Below are positions 43,482-53,092 of a DNA stretch of 64,000 bases, piece after piece. The position numbers and the translations under genes were made by a program. Where the stretch lies: positions 620,001 through 684,000 of the forward strand of contig BEIE01000001.1 of the NCBI GenBank assembly GCA_002898255.1, read 5' to 3'. The DNA is from a bacterium HR28. GTDB taxonomy: Bacteria > Chloroflexota > Chloroflexia > Thermomicrobiales > Thermomicrobiaceae. The notes below the pieces were generated by a model, which saw nothing but the letters and a program-made list of their open reading frames with translations, was not told the origin of the DNA and made no database searches. Each line of letters opens with the position of its first letter. The stretch's first letter is position 1.

Positions 43482-44459
43482 ATGGACGCGGTCATCGCGG
43501 TCGACTTTGGCGCGACAAACCTGCGCGCAGCGCTGGTCCGTCGTGATGGGACGCTCGTCCATCATCACACGACCGCAACAGGGGCGCGTGACGGCGTTCT
43601 GGCGGTTGTGGAGCGAATTGTGCGGTTGGTTGACCAAGTAGCAGCAGAGGCAGGAGTCGATCGCTCGGTGCCGGTAGGAGTGGTTGCCCCCGGGCCGCTG
43701 GAGCCAGCCAGTGGTGTGGTGTTATTCGCGCCGAACCTGGTGGGTTGGCAGCACGTGCCGTTGCGTCGGTTGCTGGAAGAGCGACTTGGGCGGCGGGTCG
43801 TACTCGGGAACGATGGAAATGGTGCGGCGCTGGGTGAGGCCCTGTTCGGTGCTGCCAAAGGGTGCCGCCACCTGATCCACATCATGTTGGGGACGGGGGT
43901 CGGAGGCGGAATCATCTCGCACGGTCAGCTGGTCGAAGGGGTACGTGGACTTGGCACCGAGGTTGGGCATGTGCCGGTCGATCCAAATGGTCCTCGCTGT
44001 CACTGCGGCGGCGTTGGTTGTATCGAGGCGTACATCGGTGGATGGGCGCTTGCGCGCGACGGCGAAGCCCTGATCAGCTCGGGCCGCTCGGAGTTCCTAC
44101 GAGAGCTGGCTGGCGATGGGCCGGTGACGGCGGCGCATGTGGTCGAGGCTGCGCAACACGGTGATGCAGGAGCGCGCGCGATCCTCGAAGGTGCAGCCCG
44201 AGCGCTTGCCGCTGGGCTCGCCGGACTGGTGAATGTGTTCAATCCGCAGCTGATCGTCATTGGCGGTGGTGTGGCGCGAGCTGGCGACCTCCTGCTTGAG
44301 CCGCTCCGCCGTTGGTTGCCGGTCTACGCGATCCACTACATCGCTGAACATGTGGAGGTGCGGCGCTCGGCGCTTGGGGACGATACCGGACTCTACGGCG
44401 CCGCAGCCCGTGCCTTCCTCGCTGGCGAGGGGGCAGGCGCAGAGATTCGCCTGCCCTGA
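43482..44459 (+). CDS. ROK-family sugar kinase (glucokinase-like)
   Basis: The 325-residue protein has ROK features: N-terminal phosphate loop AVDFGATNLRAALV, the substrate loop VLGNDGNGAALGEALFGA, ATP-side IMLGTGVGGGII, the E-H sugar-contact EVGHVPV and the zinc signature CHCGGVGCIEAYI. C-terminal GLVNVFNPQLIVIGGGVA completes the adenosine site. Family members phosphorylate glucose, N-acetylmannosamine or fructose; the exact sugar is not decided by these motifs. It follows the GT2 gene by 20 nt and precedes a substrate-binding lipoprotein. Confidence 0.9.
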   Translation: MDAVIAVDFGATNLRAALVRRDGTLVHHHTTATGARDGVLAVVERIVRLVDQVAAEAGVDRSVPVGVVAPGPLEPASGVVLFAPNLVGWQHVPLRRLLEERLGRRVVLGNDGNGAALGEALFGAAKGCRHLIHIMLGTGVGGGIISHGQLVEGVRGLGTEVGHVPVDPNGPRCHCGGVGCIEAYIGGWALARDGEALISSGRSEFLRELAGDGPVTAAHVVEAAQHGDAGARAILEGAARALAAGLAGLVNVFNPQLIVIGGGVARAGDLLLEPLRRWLPVYAIHYIAEHVEVRRSALGDDTGLYGAAARAFLAGEGAGAEIRLP

Positions 44460-44480
44460 GCCATCGGGAGGACGAGCTTC

Positions 44481-46259
44481 GTGGGCGACCGGCCCACCAA
44501 TACGCGATGGCCTTCGCTGCGGCTGACCCGGCGCCAGCTCGCTCTGTTAGGCACCGGTCTGCTGCTCTTTACCTGTCGTCGGAACGAGCCGGCTCCGACT
44601 CCGACCACTCTTCCTGCTGTGACGCCAACGACGACAACTCGTCCTACACCGGTTCCGACCCCGGTGTTGACGCCGACACCCCGTCTAACACCGACACCGC
44701 GTGCGACATCAACGCCGCAGTCTGCACGGATCTTCGTCCGTCTGCAACTCAACGAACCACGGAGTCATGACTTCAACGCTGATCCCGCTTGTGGAGGTGA
44801 ACCGGAGCTCTTTGCAGGACTCGTCCGTTTGACGCCAGATTATGACGTGCGACCAGATTGGGCAGAACGTTGGGACATCTCAGCCGATGGTACACGCTGG
44901 GTGTTCACACTCCGACGCATGAGCGCTGGCTGGTCGAATGGCGATCCGGTGCGGGCATCAGACTTCGTCTGGTCCTGGCAACGCATGCTGGATCCGGCGC
45001 AACCCGCGCCGCAGGCGGAGCTCCTTGATGTCGTCGGCAATGCACGCGCTGTGCGCCAGGGGCTGCTGCCCCCGGAGGCACTAGCCGTCCACGCTCTGGA
45101 TGATTGGACACTTGAGGTAGAGTTGGAACGTCCCGCTGGCTACTTCCTGTGGATTCTCGGCACCCCTGGGTTTCTCCCGGCACATCGTCCGTCTGTCGAA
45201 CGTTGGGGGAACAGCTGGACTGAGGCTGGTCGCTGCGTCTCCAATGGTCCGTTTCGGCTCATCTCATGGGAGCGTGGTTCGGGGTACGTGCTTTCGCCGA
45301 ATCCATACTACTGGAATCGTCCCGCTCTCGCTCTCGACAGCTGTATGGTCATGGTGGCACAGCCCAACGAGCCACTGCTCCCCTTCTTTCAGGGGCGGGT
45401 GGATTTTGCAGCCGTTCCGCAGGAACTCCTACCGGAGGTTACGAGCGACGAAAGCCTGCTCGAACGGCTGCAACGAAGTATCTTGCCGGAGACCTGGTTC
45501 CTGATCGTGCAACCTGACGCTCCTCCGTTTGACCAAGTGGAGTTCCGCCGGACGCTCAGCCGAGCAATTGATCGAGAGCGACTCCGTCAGCTTGTCTACG
45601 GCGCAGTCGAGCCGGCTGTGACGCTTGTCCCGCCGGGGGTGCCGGGGTTTGTACAGGACGCCAGCCTGCAGGAGATGCACCGCTTTGCACCGCTGGAGGC
45701 CTACCAAACTTGGGAACCGTTCCGTGAGCGGGCGGCGCCTCTGCTCCGGGTCACCGCTCCCGCGTCGAGTTCGCCGGTGGAGGAAGCAGTTCTGCAGGAC
45801 GTCATTGCTCAGCTGGCGGTGAATTTGGGCGTTGGGGTCGAGCTCGAGCGCCTGGAGGGGCAGGCGTGGGTGCGCGCGGTCAGTGACGGAGCCTTTCAGC
45901 TCCTCTGGTGGCGCTGGCCGTTCCCATTTCCCGACGGCGCGGCGCTCTACGAGTGGCTCTTCTCCCGTGAGCGGAAGGCGTTACAGGGACTGCGCTGGTC
46001 GAGCGATGAACTGGAGCGATTCTTAGCGCTGGCCCGCGGCGAGACGGAACTCTCGCGACGGCTTGGTGCTTATCGGCAGTGTGAGTTAGTGATTCAAGGG
46101 GACAGTGTTGCGATCCCTGTCGTTCATCCTGCCGCGAGCTTTCTCGTCCAGCCATGGGTGGTGAGCTTGCCGCGTGCGCGGGACGGAATGCTCGTCGGCC
46201 CTGGCGCACTCTTCAGTCGTTTCCTGAGTAACGTCGTGGTCCGTCAACGATCAGGCTAA
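44481..46259 (+). CDS. Family 5 extracellular solute-binding lipoprotein (peptide/oligopeptide type)
   Basis: The 592-residue protein has an N-terminal twin-basic then hydrophobic stretch (RLTRRQLALLGTGLLLFTC) ending in a cysteine at about residue 32, consistent with a lipoprotein or Tat-exported protein. A Pro/Thr-rich linker of about 40 residues (PTPVPTPVLTPTPRLTPTP) follows, then the SBP_bac_5 fold: LVRLTPDYDVRPDWAERWDIS, DGTRWVFTLRRMSAGWSNGDPVRASDFVWSWQR, GPFRLISWERGSGYVLSPNPYYW and the C-terminal FLVQPWVV. It should capture peptides or sugars. No permease or ATPase genes accompany it, so it is an orphan or uses a transporter encoded elsewhere. Confidence 0.88.
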   Translation: MGDRPTNTRWPSLRLTRRQLALLGTGLLLFTCRRNEPAPTPTTLPAVTPTTTTRPTPVPTPVLTPTPRLTPTPRATSTPQSARIFVRLQLNEPRSHDFNADPACGGEPELFAGLVRLTPDYDVRPDWAERWDISADGTRWVFTLRRMSAGWSNGDPVRASDFVWSWQRMLDPAQPAPQAELLDVVGNARAVRQGLLPPEALAVHALDDWTLEVELERPAGYFLWILGTPGFLPAHRPSVERWGNSWTEAGRCVSNGPFRLISWERGSGYVLSPNPYYWNRPALALDSCMVMVAQPNEPLLPFFQGRVDFAAVPQELLPEVTSDESLLERLQRSILPETWFLIVQPDAPPFDQVEFRRTLSRAIDRERLRQLVYGAVEPAVTLVPPGVPGFVQDASLQEMHRFAPLEAYQTWEPFRERAAPLLRVTAPASSSPVEEAVLQDVIAQLAVNLGVGVELERLEGQAWVRAVSDGAFQLLWWRWPFPFPDGAALYEWLFSRERKALQGLRWSSDELERFLALARGETELSRRLGAYRQCELVIQGDSVAIPVVHPAASFLVQPWVVSLPRARDGMLVGPGALFSRFLSNVVVRQRSG

Positions 46260-46838
46260 TGGATCCTGGTATTGTCCACTGGTAGGAGCGGGCCGGATCA
46301 CTGTTCGCTCCCACTCTGACATAGTTGTTCACTCCGCCATCTCTGTTGGGCAAGGCGGGCACGGCAGAGCCCGGGAACTCCACGCGACGTACAAGGGCAG
46401 AGGCCAACTGAATGATGATTCCCGCATGTCCGCCCGGCTGATCGGTACCACTCAGTCAAGTTCAAGCACTCATGACCTGGCCCTTCGTGCCTTCTCGACC
46501 GAAAGGTGCGGTGGTGGAGCCCAACAGATTTCTGGGTGGGTACTCGACTGTGGGTACGGTGCCGTCTTCTCGTCGGTCGATCAGCAGTGTACCGTTGTGA
46601 CCACAATGCCTAGTGAATCGATGGTCAGAGAGTAACGAGCAGAGGCGAGGATTGAGACTGTCTGTCGGCAAGGAAAGGCATGTAGTGGCTGTTTGTGCCA
46701 CACGATCGGATAAGGCGGCTATGCTTCCGAGTAAGGTGCTGTGAATGAGTACTGACGCCGCCGGATCTCCTCCGCGGGACTACATCCAATTTCTCGCTCT
46801 CCAGGCCGGTGAACGTCGTGTGCCACTCTCCCACGGGT

Positions 46839-46894
46839 CCTGGGTGAAGCATCGTCCCTGCAAACGATGCGTGAGGCATGCCCCCTCTCCCAGG
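46839..46894 (+). other. Nested hairpin in the intergenic region
   Basis: An outer stem CCTGGG/CCCAGG (46839-46844 with 46889-46894) encloses a 7-bp stem GCATCGT/ACGATGC (46849-46855 with 46864-46870). Both strands could form it. It could belong to a small RNA or a terminator-like element; no T-run follows. Confidence 0.3.
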
Positions 46895-47020
46895 GTGAGA
46901 TAGATGATCAAGCCACTGGGACGGTGGCTGTCGGGAGCCTCTCAGAAGCGTGCTCATCCATAGCAGTCTGCCTAGCGGCGGAATGGTGCCTCGGATTGGG
47001 CAGGATGTGAAGATACCCCC

Positions 47021-47050
47021 TTACCGGTCTCCCGCTGCCCATGCTATGAT
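47021..47050 (+). promoter_or_regulatory. Candidate ilvE promoter
   Basis: TTACCG (47021-47026) and TATGAT (47045-47050) are separated by 18 nt and lie about 90 nt before the chosen ilvE start. The -10 element is good, the -35 weak. Confidence 0.35.
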
Positions 47051-47136
47051 GGCCGGCGATCCTGCGCGAAGGAGTGCTGCGGAGCGCAGTTCCGTCGGAT
47101 TTTCTGGCGATCGAGGTCCGGGACGAGGAGGGCGCG

Positions 47137-48099
47137 GTGAGCGAGACACATCCCCGCTTTCTCTGGTGGAATGGTCGGCAGGTACAGTGGGAAGAGGCGA
47201 CCGTCCATGTGACGGAACTTGGCTGGTCGACGGTTGGTGCGGTCTTCGAGGGGATCCGTGCGTACTGGAACGCCGAGACGGGCGAAGCGTACGTGTTTCG
47301 GCTCCGCGAGCATTTGGAGCGCCTGCTCCGCTCGATGCGACTGGTGCGGCTCGCACCGCGCTGGAGCATTGGTGAGCTGAGTGAGGCGATCCTGCAGCTT
47401 CTGCGAGCGAACGAGTGTTGCGAGGACACGTATATTCAGCCAGTTGCTTATCGAGCTGCGGGGCCGAAGACACTGAGCGGGTTCTCTGAAGAGTCAGGCC
47501 TGTACATCACGACCCGTCCGATGCCCTCGCATCTGCTTTCTGGGAAAGTCGTTCGTGCCAAGGTCAGCTCCTGGCGACGGATCAGTGACGACGTGATGCC
47601 TCCGCGAGTGAAGAACATTTCGAACTACCGCAATGGGCAGTTAGCTGCGATGGAGGCGATTCTGGACGGATATGACCAGGCGATTCTTCTCAATGCGGAG
47701 GGGAAAGTAGCTGAGGCGCCAGGGGCCTGCATCATGCTGGTCCGCGATGGGAAGCTGATAACTCCTGATATTACCCAGAGCATTTTGGAAAGTATCACTC
47801 GTGACGCACTCTTGCGGCTTGCCCGCGAGGAACTCGGGCTCACCATTGAGGAACGTCCGGTCGACCGCACCGAGCTCTACATCGCCGAAGAAGTCTTCCT
47901 TTGCGGGACGGCGGCTGAGATCACGGTCGTGGGCGAAATCGATCACTATGTGATCGGCGATGGCAAACCAGGGGCGGTGACGCGCGCGTTGGAGCGGCTC
48001 TACCACGATATCGTGCGCGGAATCGATCCGCGCCGTCCCGACTGGCGGACACCAGTCGGGCTCGCGCAGGTCGCGATGGCACGCCGGACGAGTGGCTGA
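47137..48099 (+). CDS. ilvE: Branched-chain amino-acid aminotransferase
   Basis: This fold-type IV PLP enzyme interconverts leucine, isoleucine, valine and their 2-oxo acids. It has FLWWNGRQVQWEEATVHV, the GAVFEGIRAYW helix, the PLP-lysine region VKNISNYRNGQ, and CGTAAEITVVGEID near the C-terminus. The usual SEGxGENLF loop reads VAEAPGACIML, a variant found in some related bacteria. The GTG at 47137 is chosen because GAGGAGGGCGCG precedes it directly; the ATG-like upstream frame to 47074 adds 21 residues not typical of the family. The result is 320 residues, close to the family norm. Confidence 0.9.
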   Translation: MSETHPRFLWWNGRQVQWEEATVHVTELGWSTVGAVFEGIRAYWNAETGEAYVFRLREHLERLLRSMRLVRLAPRWSIGELSEAILQLLRANECCEDTYIQPVAYRAAGPKTLSGFSEESGLYITTRPMPSHLLSGKVVRAKVSSWRRISDDVMPPRVKNISNYRNGQLAAMEAILDGYDQAILLNAEGKVAEAPGACIMLVRDGKLITPDITQSILESITRDALLRLAREELGLTIEERPVDRTELYIAEEVFLCGTAAEITVVGEIDHYVIGDGKPGAVTRALERLYHDIVRGIDPRRPDWRTPVGLAQVAMARRTSG

Positions 48100-48111
48100 G
48101 GAGTGGGCTCC

Positions 48112-49491
48112 TCACGACGTCTGGTCGAACCAACCCTCGTCGCGCATGCGCACGAGGGCACGCTCGAACGCTTCGACCGTCCGGTCGATATCGTCGGGCG
48201 TATGGGCGACGCTGAGGAGCCCGCCACCGTGAAAGAGGTCAACCCCCTCGTTTACCATGGCCTGGTAGAGTGTCGTGGCGAGCGCTGGTGACATTCCGGT
48301 CTTGAGCACGATCGGAGAGACCCCCTCCGGCATGCGGATGTCCTCTCCGCGCTGGTTGGTGCAGGTATGGCCGAGCGCGATATGGAACACAGAGCTCTCG
48401 CCCCACACGAAGCCCGGAATGCCGTGGGTGACAAGTACCTGGTTCATGCCGCGGCGGAGGCGTGCCGCCATGGCATCGGCGTGCCGTTGAACGGCTGGGT
48501 CAGCGACTAACTGGAGGCAGGCACAACCAGCAGCCGCCGACAGCGGGTTCGCGTTGAACGTCCCTGGGTGCGCGACGCGTCGCCGATTCCACTCTGGATC
48601 GTCACGGAACTCGAGCAGTGCCATGATATCGGCACGGCCGCCGACAGCACCACCTGGTAGCCCTCCGGCGACGATCTTCGCCATCGTCGTGAGGTCGGGG
48701 CGGATGCCGAGGAGGCCTTGGACTCCGCCTGGAGACCAGCGGAAACCGGTGATGACCTCGTCGAAGATGAGGAGTGTTCCAGTGCGCTCGGTGAGTTCAC
48801 GCAGCCGATGCAGGAAGCCTTCCGGGAGAGGGATCGAGGCCCAGGAGGCACCGCTCGGTTCCAGGATCACAGCCGCGATGTCTTTCTCGGCCAATCGGCG
48901 CTCGACGAAGTCGAGATCGTTGACCGGAGCAACGACGACCGTGTCGAGCACGGCCCGTGGAACTCCCGGGATCGCTGTCTCCGTGAAGGGCGGCTTTTCG
49001 CCGGGTAAGGCGTAATCCTGCCATCCGTGGAAGTGCCCAGCAAACTTCAGGATCTTCTCCCGGCCGGTGTAGGCGCGGGCGAGCCGGAGCGCAAGGAGGG
49101 TCGCTTCCGTCCCGGAGGCGGTGAACTTGACCCGCTCGCACGAGGGCTTGAGCAGGCGGATCCGCTCAGCCCACTCGAGTTCGAGGTCATGGCCCGCCCC
49201 ATAGTGGGTACCGCGGCGGATCTGCACCTGGACGGCTTCCACGATCGCGGGATGAGCGTGGCCGAGGAGGAGTGCACCATGCCCCATGGTGTAGTCGATC
49301 AACTCGTTCCCGTCGACGTCCCACTTGCGGGAGCCGCTCGCGTGCGCGACATAGAGGGGGAACGGTTTCTGGTAGCGGACGTCATGGGTGACGCCGCTGG
49401 GGAAGTCGCGGAGAGCCCGTTCGTAGCGGGCCTGTGAGGTGGGGTGCTTGGCGCGATACTCTTCTTCAATCGTCAGTGTCCGCCGAGCCAT
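48112..49491 (-). CDS. Class III PLP aminotransferase (glutamate-1-semialdehyde-aminomutase-like)
   Basis: The 459-residue protein belongs to the hemL-like class III aminotransferases: VTHDVRYQKPFPLYVAHASGSRKWDVDGNELIDYTMGHGALLLGH, the PLP site SGTEATLLALRLARAYTGREK, FDEVITGFR and the cofactor lysine in TMAKIVAGGLPGGAVGG. Such proteins include glutamate-1-semialdehyde aminomutases, beta-amino-acid and aspartate-type aminotransferases; no heme genes are present here, so a heme role is not supported. The ATG at 49491 has GGAGG upstream. It is convergent with ilvE, 12 nt apart, and divergent from the desulfhydrase-like gene. Confidence 0.9.
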   Translation of the reverse strand: MARRTLTIEEEYRAKHPTSQARYERALRDFPSGVTHDVRYQKPFPLYVAHASGSRKWDVDGNELIDYTMGHGALLLGHAHPAIVEAVQVQIRRGTHYGAGHDLELEWAERIRLLKPSCERVKFTASGTEATLLALRLARAYTGREKILKFAGHFHGWQDYALPGEKPPFTETAIPGVPRAVLDTVVVAPVNDLDFVERRLAEKDIAAVILEPSGASWASIPLPEGFLHRLRELTERTGTLLIFDEVITGFRWSPGGVQGLLGIRPDLTTMAKIVAGGLPGGAVGGRADIMALLEFRDDPEWNRRRVAHPGTFNANPLSAAAGCACLQLVADPAVQRHADAMAARLRRGMNQVLVTHGIPGFVWGESSVFHIALGHTCTNQRGEDIRMPEGVSPIVLKTGMSPALATTLYQAMVNEGVDLFHGGGLLSVAHTPDDIDRTVEAFERALVRMRDEGWFDQTS

Positions 49492-49595
49492 CGTCCTGCC
49501 TCCTTCAAGCGCTCTCGGCTCACCGCAGGCGATTATCGGCCACGCTGGCTCGTCTTTCCAAGCGAGGCGATCACCAGAAAAGAGGAGGTGAATGG

Positions 49596-50615
49596 ATGCG
49601 TCTTGCTGCACTGCCACGTTTCCCGCTCGCTCAACTCCCCACGCCGCTCGAGGAAGCACCAAGCCTGAGCAGAGTCCTCGGGGATGTGCGTGTCCTTGTC
49701 AAACGTGACGACCTCACAGGACTCGCGCTCGGCGGGAACAAGACACGGAAGCTGGAGTACCTCATCGGCGATGCACGAGCCCGTGGAGCGACTGTCGTCC
49801 TGACTGAGGGGCCAGCACAGTCTAACCACTGTCGGCAGACTGCTGCGGCTGCGGCACGGGCTGGCTTGCGATGTCTCCTGGTTCTGAACAGCCTGGAACC
49901 TGATCCGCCTCTACAGGGAAACCTGTTGCTTGACCATCTCTTTGGTGCTGAGGTGCATCTTGTCGCTGAGCGTACAGCACGCCGAGCACTGCTCGAGCGC
50001 CTGGCTCGCGAGCTCGAGCAGCGTCATGAGCGACCATACGTCATCCCCACGGGCGGCTCGACACCAGTTGGTGCGGTAGCCTACGTGCGCGCTGCGTTGG
50101 AGCTCGCTGAACAGCTCGTCGAGCGGGGGATCCAGGCGTCACGGGTGTATCTCGCGACCTCGACATCGGGCGGGACGCACGCGGGTCTCGCGCTGGGTGC
50201 CAAGCTCCTCGGTTCGCCCTTTCATGTCGTCGGTGTGGCAGTCGAAGACGATGCGCTGGCGATCCGTGAGCGGGTTGCCACGCTTGCCAGCGAGACCGCG
50301 GCGCTCCTTGGTCTCGACGTCAGGATCGTGCCGGAGGAGATCGTCGTCGACGACCGCTGGGTTGGGCCGGGCTACGGTGTGCCGAGTTCCGAGACGCTGG
50401 AGGCGATTCTCCTGGCGGCACGAACCGAGGGGCTTGTGCTGGATCCCGTGTACACTGGCAAGGCGATGGCAGCGCTGGTCGGGCAAGTACGTCGCGGAGA
50501 GGTTACTCCGGGCGAAACGCTCGTCTTTCTTCACACCGGCGGAACTCCAGCCCTTTTTGCCCAAGCCGACCAGCTGGCAACCGTTTTCCGCAGCGGGTCG
50601 ATGGGAGAACGGTGA
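49596..50615 (+). CDS. D-cysteine desulfhydrase / ACC-deaminase family PLP enzyme
   Basis: This 339-residue fold-type II enzyme contains RFPLAQLPTPLEEAP, VKRDDLTGLALGGNKTRKLEYLIG with the PLP lysine in GGNKTRKL, PAQSNHCRQTAAAAARAG, IPTGGSTPVGAVAYV and LDPVYTGKAMAALV. Family members break down D-cysteine to pyruvate, H2S and ammonia or deaminate 1-aminocyclopropane carboxylate; the exact activity cannot be told apart by eye. The ATG at 49596 has AGGAGGTG upstream. It overlaps priA by 4 nt (GTGA). Confidence 0.88.
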   Translation: MRLAALPRFPLAQLPTPLEEAPSLSRVLGDVRVLVKRDDLTGLALGGNKTRKLEYLIGDARARGATVVLTEGPAQSNHCRQTAAAAARAGLRCLLVLNSLEPDPPLQGNLLLDHLFGAEVHLVAERTARRALLERLARELEQRHERPYVIPTGGSTPVGAVAYVRAALELAEQLVERGIQASRVYLATSTSGGTHAGLALGAKLLGSPFHVVGVAVEDDALAIRERVATLASETAALLGLDVRIVPEEIVVDDRWVGPGYGVPSSETLEAILLAARTEGLVLDPVYTGKAMAALVGQVRRGEVTPGETLVFLHTGGTPALFAQADQLATVFRSGSMGER

Positions 50616-53047
50616 GCGAGGAGCTGTACGCCGACGTCGTCCTCGAGTTGGAACCGGGGGAGCGCCGCCCGGTACTCACCTACCTCGTCCCACCTGGCCT
50701 GGTCGAGCAGATCCAGCTCTACCAGGCAGTATGGGTGCCGCTGCGGGACACTGTCCAGCTCGGCGTCGTGGCTCGGCTCCACAATGAGCGTCCCCCGTTC
50801 ACTGTTCGCCCACTCGTCGGCGCTGTCGAACCGGCGTACGCCCTGACGCCGGTGCAGTGGGCACTCGCCGAGTGGTTAGCCGAGGAGACGCTCTGCACGC
50901 TCTGGGAGGCGGTCGCGCTTTTCCTGCCGCCGAGGCTGACCCAGCGGGTCGAGTACGTGCTACGGCCAACCGGGATCGTTCCGGCTGGGCGCATCTCATC
51001 TGTGCACCGGCAGTTACTCGAGCTCCTGGCCCGACGAGGACCGCTTACCCTCGAGCAGGCGCGGCGCGCGCTCGGACGATCGCTGGCGCACGTTGTCGAA
51101 CGGGCGATCGAGGCGGGGACGATCGAGCGGATTCCAGTGGTGCGACCGGTGCAGCGTGTTGCCTACGAGCGGTTCCTGCGCGCACGTCCCGACCCGGCCT
51201 TGTTAGACGAGACCATGCGTGCAGCGTACGAGGCGATCGTGCGCTGGCAAGCGGAACACGAGGGGGCCTTGTTGCCGCAGGCACAGCTGCGACGGCTTGG
51301 GCTGTCGCCAGCGATGGTGCGTGAACTGGTCAGGCGAGGAGCGGTTGAGTTGGTCGAGTTCCCACGCAGCGCACTGGCGCTTGCGAGCGGCGAGGTCGAC
51401 CGACCACTGACGCTCACGTCCGAACAGCAGCGTGCCTGGGAAGAGATCCGAGCGGCGTTCGACTGCGATCCTCCTCAGGCGGTGCTCCTGCATGGCGTGA
51501 CTGGCAGCGGGAAGACAGAACTCTACTTACGGGCGATCGGTGAGTGCCTCCGACGTGGCCGGCAAGCGATCGTGCTGGTGCCGGAAATTGCGCTGGCAAC
51601 CCAGGTCGTCCAGCGGGTTGCAGCACGGTTTCCTGGTCGGACTGTGCTCCTGCACAGCGGCTTGCGCGAGGCGGAACGAGTGGCGAGCTGGGAAGCGATC
51701 CGAGAAGGGCGGGCCGACGTCGTTGTCGGCCCCCGTTCGGCCCTCTTTGCGCCGCTGCGCGATATTGGGCTGATTGTCGTCGATGAGGAGCATGAAGCGG
51801 CCTACAAGCAGCAGGAGCCGGCGCCACGTTACCACGCGCGAGCAGTGGCGCAGCGGCTCGCTGAACTCTCTCGTGCGGTGCTTGTGCTGGGAAGCGCAAC
51901 GCCAGACGTGGTGACGATGTATCAGGCCGCAAGCAATCGGCTGCGTCTTGTGCGTCTGCGGGAACGGGTTGGCCCCGCGGTACTAGGCCGGCAGGGGCAG
52001 GTGGAGCGATTACGACTTGCCCTGCCGCGGGTCGAGGTCGTCGACATGCGACTCGAGCATCAACTCGGCAATCCGGGTCTTTTCAGTCGGGCGCTCTTGC
52101 GGGCGATCGCCGAGGCGTTGCAGAGCGGTGAGCAGGTGCTCCTCCTCATGAACCGGCGGGGACTGGCGACGCTTGTCCAATGTCGCTCATGTGGGCACGT
52201 GGAGAGTTGTCCGCTCTGTGATGTGCCGCTGGTGTTCCATGCCGATCGGCGTCAGCTCATCTGCCACCGCTGTGATCTCCGGCGTCTACCAAGCACAACG
52301 TGTCCGGCTTGTGGGCGACCGACACTTGGCTACTATGGGGCAGGGACGCAGCGAATTGAGCGGGAAGTGCGGCAACATTTTCCCACCGCACGGGTACTCC
52401 GCTGGGATCAGGACGTGGTGCGCCAAGGTGCCGACCCGCGGCGACTGCTGCAGGCTGTGCTGCGCCGCGAGGTCGATGTGATTGTTGGCACCCAGATGGT
52501 CGCAAAGGGGTTCGACTTTCCAGCGGTGACTGTGGTCGGGATCGTCCACGCTGATAGTGCTATCTATCTACCGGACTACCGGTCAGCTGAGCGAGCGTTC
52601 CAGCTTCTCACGCAGGTGGCTGGTCGGGCTGGCCGACATCTTCCGCGTGGGCATGTCGTTATCCAGTCCTACACGCCGGAGCACTACGCGATCCGCGCAG
52701 CGAGCCGACAGGACTACGAGACCTTCTATGAGGAGGAGCTCGCCTTCCGGGAGCGACACGGTTATCCACCGTTCCGACGGCTAGTGCGCCTCCTCCTTCG
52801 CCACCGCGACGAGATAGCAGGGCGGCTGGCTGCTGAAGAGGTCGCCGAACGCCTGCGCGCAGAGGCGCGACGGTGCGCTGCACAGGACATTGAGGTCCTG
52901 GGGCCGACTCCCGCATTTGTGAGTCGGATTCGCGGTTTCTACCAGTGGCAGCTCTTGGTCCGCGGAGCGGATGGCCCGCGGGTCGTTGCCGGGGTTTCCC
53001 TGCACGGTGGCTGGATTGTCGACGTTGATCCGGTCAGCTTACTCTGA
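50612..53047 (+). CDS. priA: Primosomal protein N' (replication restart helicase PriA)
   Basis: The 811-residue helicase reloads the replisome at collapsed forks. It has the N-terminal 3'BD-like region (VVLELEPGERRPVLTYLVP), helicase domain with Walker A LLHGVTGSGKTELYLRAI, Walker B VVDEEHEAAYKQ, motif GSATPD, eight zinc-ligand cysteines in the pattern CRSCGHVESCPLCDVPL..CHRCD..CPACG, and motifs DQDVVRQGADP, VIVGTQMVAKGFDFPAVTVVG and QVAGRAGR. The start is a GTG overlapping the previous stop. def and gmk follow. Confidence 0.95.
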   Translation: MSEELYADVVLELEPGERRPVLTYLVPPGLVEQIQLYQAVWVPLRDTVQLGVVARLHNERPPFTVRPLVGAVEPAYALTPVQWALAEWLAEETLCTLWEAVALFLPPRLTQRVEYVLRPTGIVPAGRISSVHRQLLELLARRGPLTLEQARRALGRSLAHVVERAIEAGTIERIPVVRPVQRVAYERFLRARPDPALLDETMRAAYEAIVRWQAEHEGALLPQAQLRRLGLSPAMVRELVRRGAVELVEFPRSALALASGEVDRPLTLTSEQQRAWEEIRAAFDCDPPQAVLLHGVTGSGKTELYLRAIGECLRRGRQAIVLVPEIALATQVVQRVAARFPGRTVLLHSGLREAERVASWEAIREGRADVVVGPRSALFAPLRDIGLIVVDEEHEAAYKQQEPAPRYHARAVAQRLAELSRAVLVLGSATPDVVTMYQAASNRLRLVRLRERVGPAVLGRQGQVERLRLALPRVEVVDMRLEHQLGNPGLFSRALLRAIAEALQSGEQVLLLMNRRGLATLVQCRSCGHVESCPLCDVPLVFHADRRQLICHRCDLRRLPSTTCPACGRPTLGYYGAGTQRIEREVRQHFPTARVLRWDQDVVRQGADPRRLLQAVLRREVDVIVGTQMVAKGFDFPAVTVVGIVHADSAIYLPDYRSAERAFQLLTQVAGRAGRHLPRGHVVIQSYTPEHYAIRAASRQDYETFYEEELAFRERHGYPPFRRLVRLLLRHRDEIAGRLAAEEVAERLRAEARRCAAQDIEVLGPTPAFVSRIRGFYQWQLLVRGADGPRVVAGVSLHGGWIVDVDPVSLL

Positions 53048-53092
53048 GCGGCTATACTTTCTTCATAGTGAGGCGTGAGGAAACGGGAACGT

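Larger units (their letters stand above)
46260..47136. other. Long intergenic region without a clear gene
   Basis: Nearly 880 bases separate the solute-binding protein gene and ilvE. All frames here give only short ORFs with no ribosome-binding site and low-complexity-like translation; no tRNA, transposase or known structured RNA was recognised. A composite hairpin lies at 46839-46894 and a candidate ilvE promoter near 47021-47050. The region may hold decayed sequence or an unrecognised small RNA. Confidence 0.5.

Noticed and set aside
44590-44720. Tandem ACC/CCG repeats in the solute-binding protein gene
   Set aside because: They encode the Pro/Thr linker and have no evidence of being a separate repeat element.
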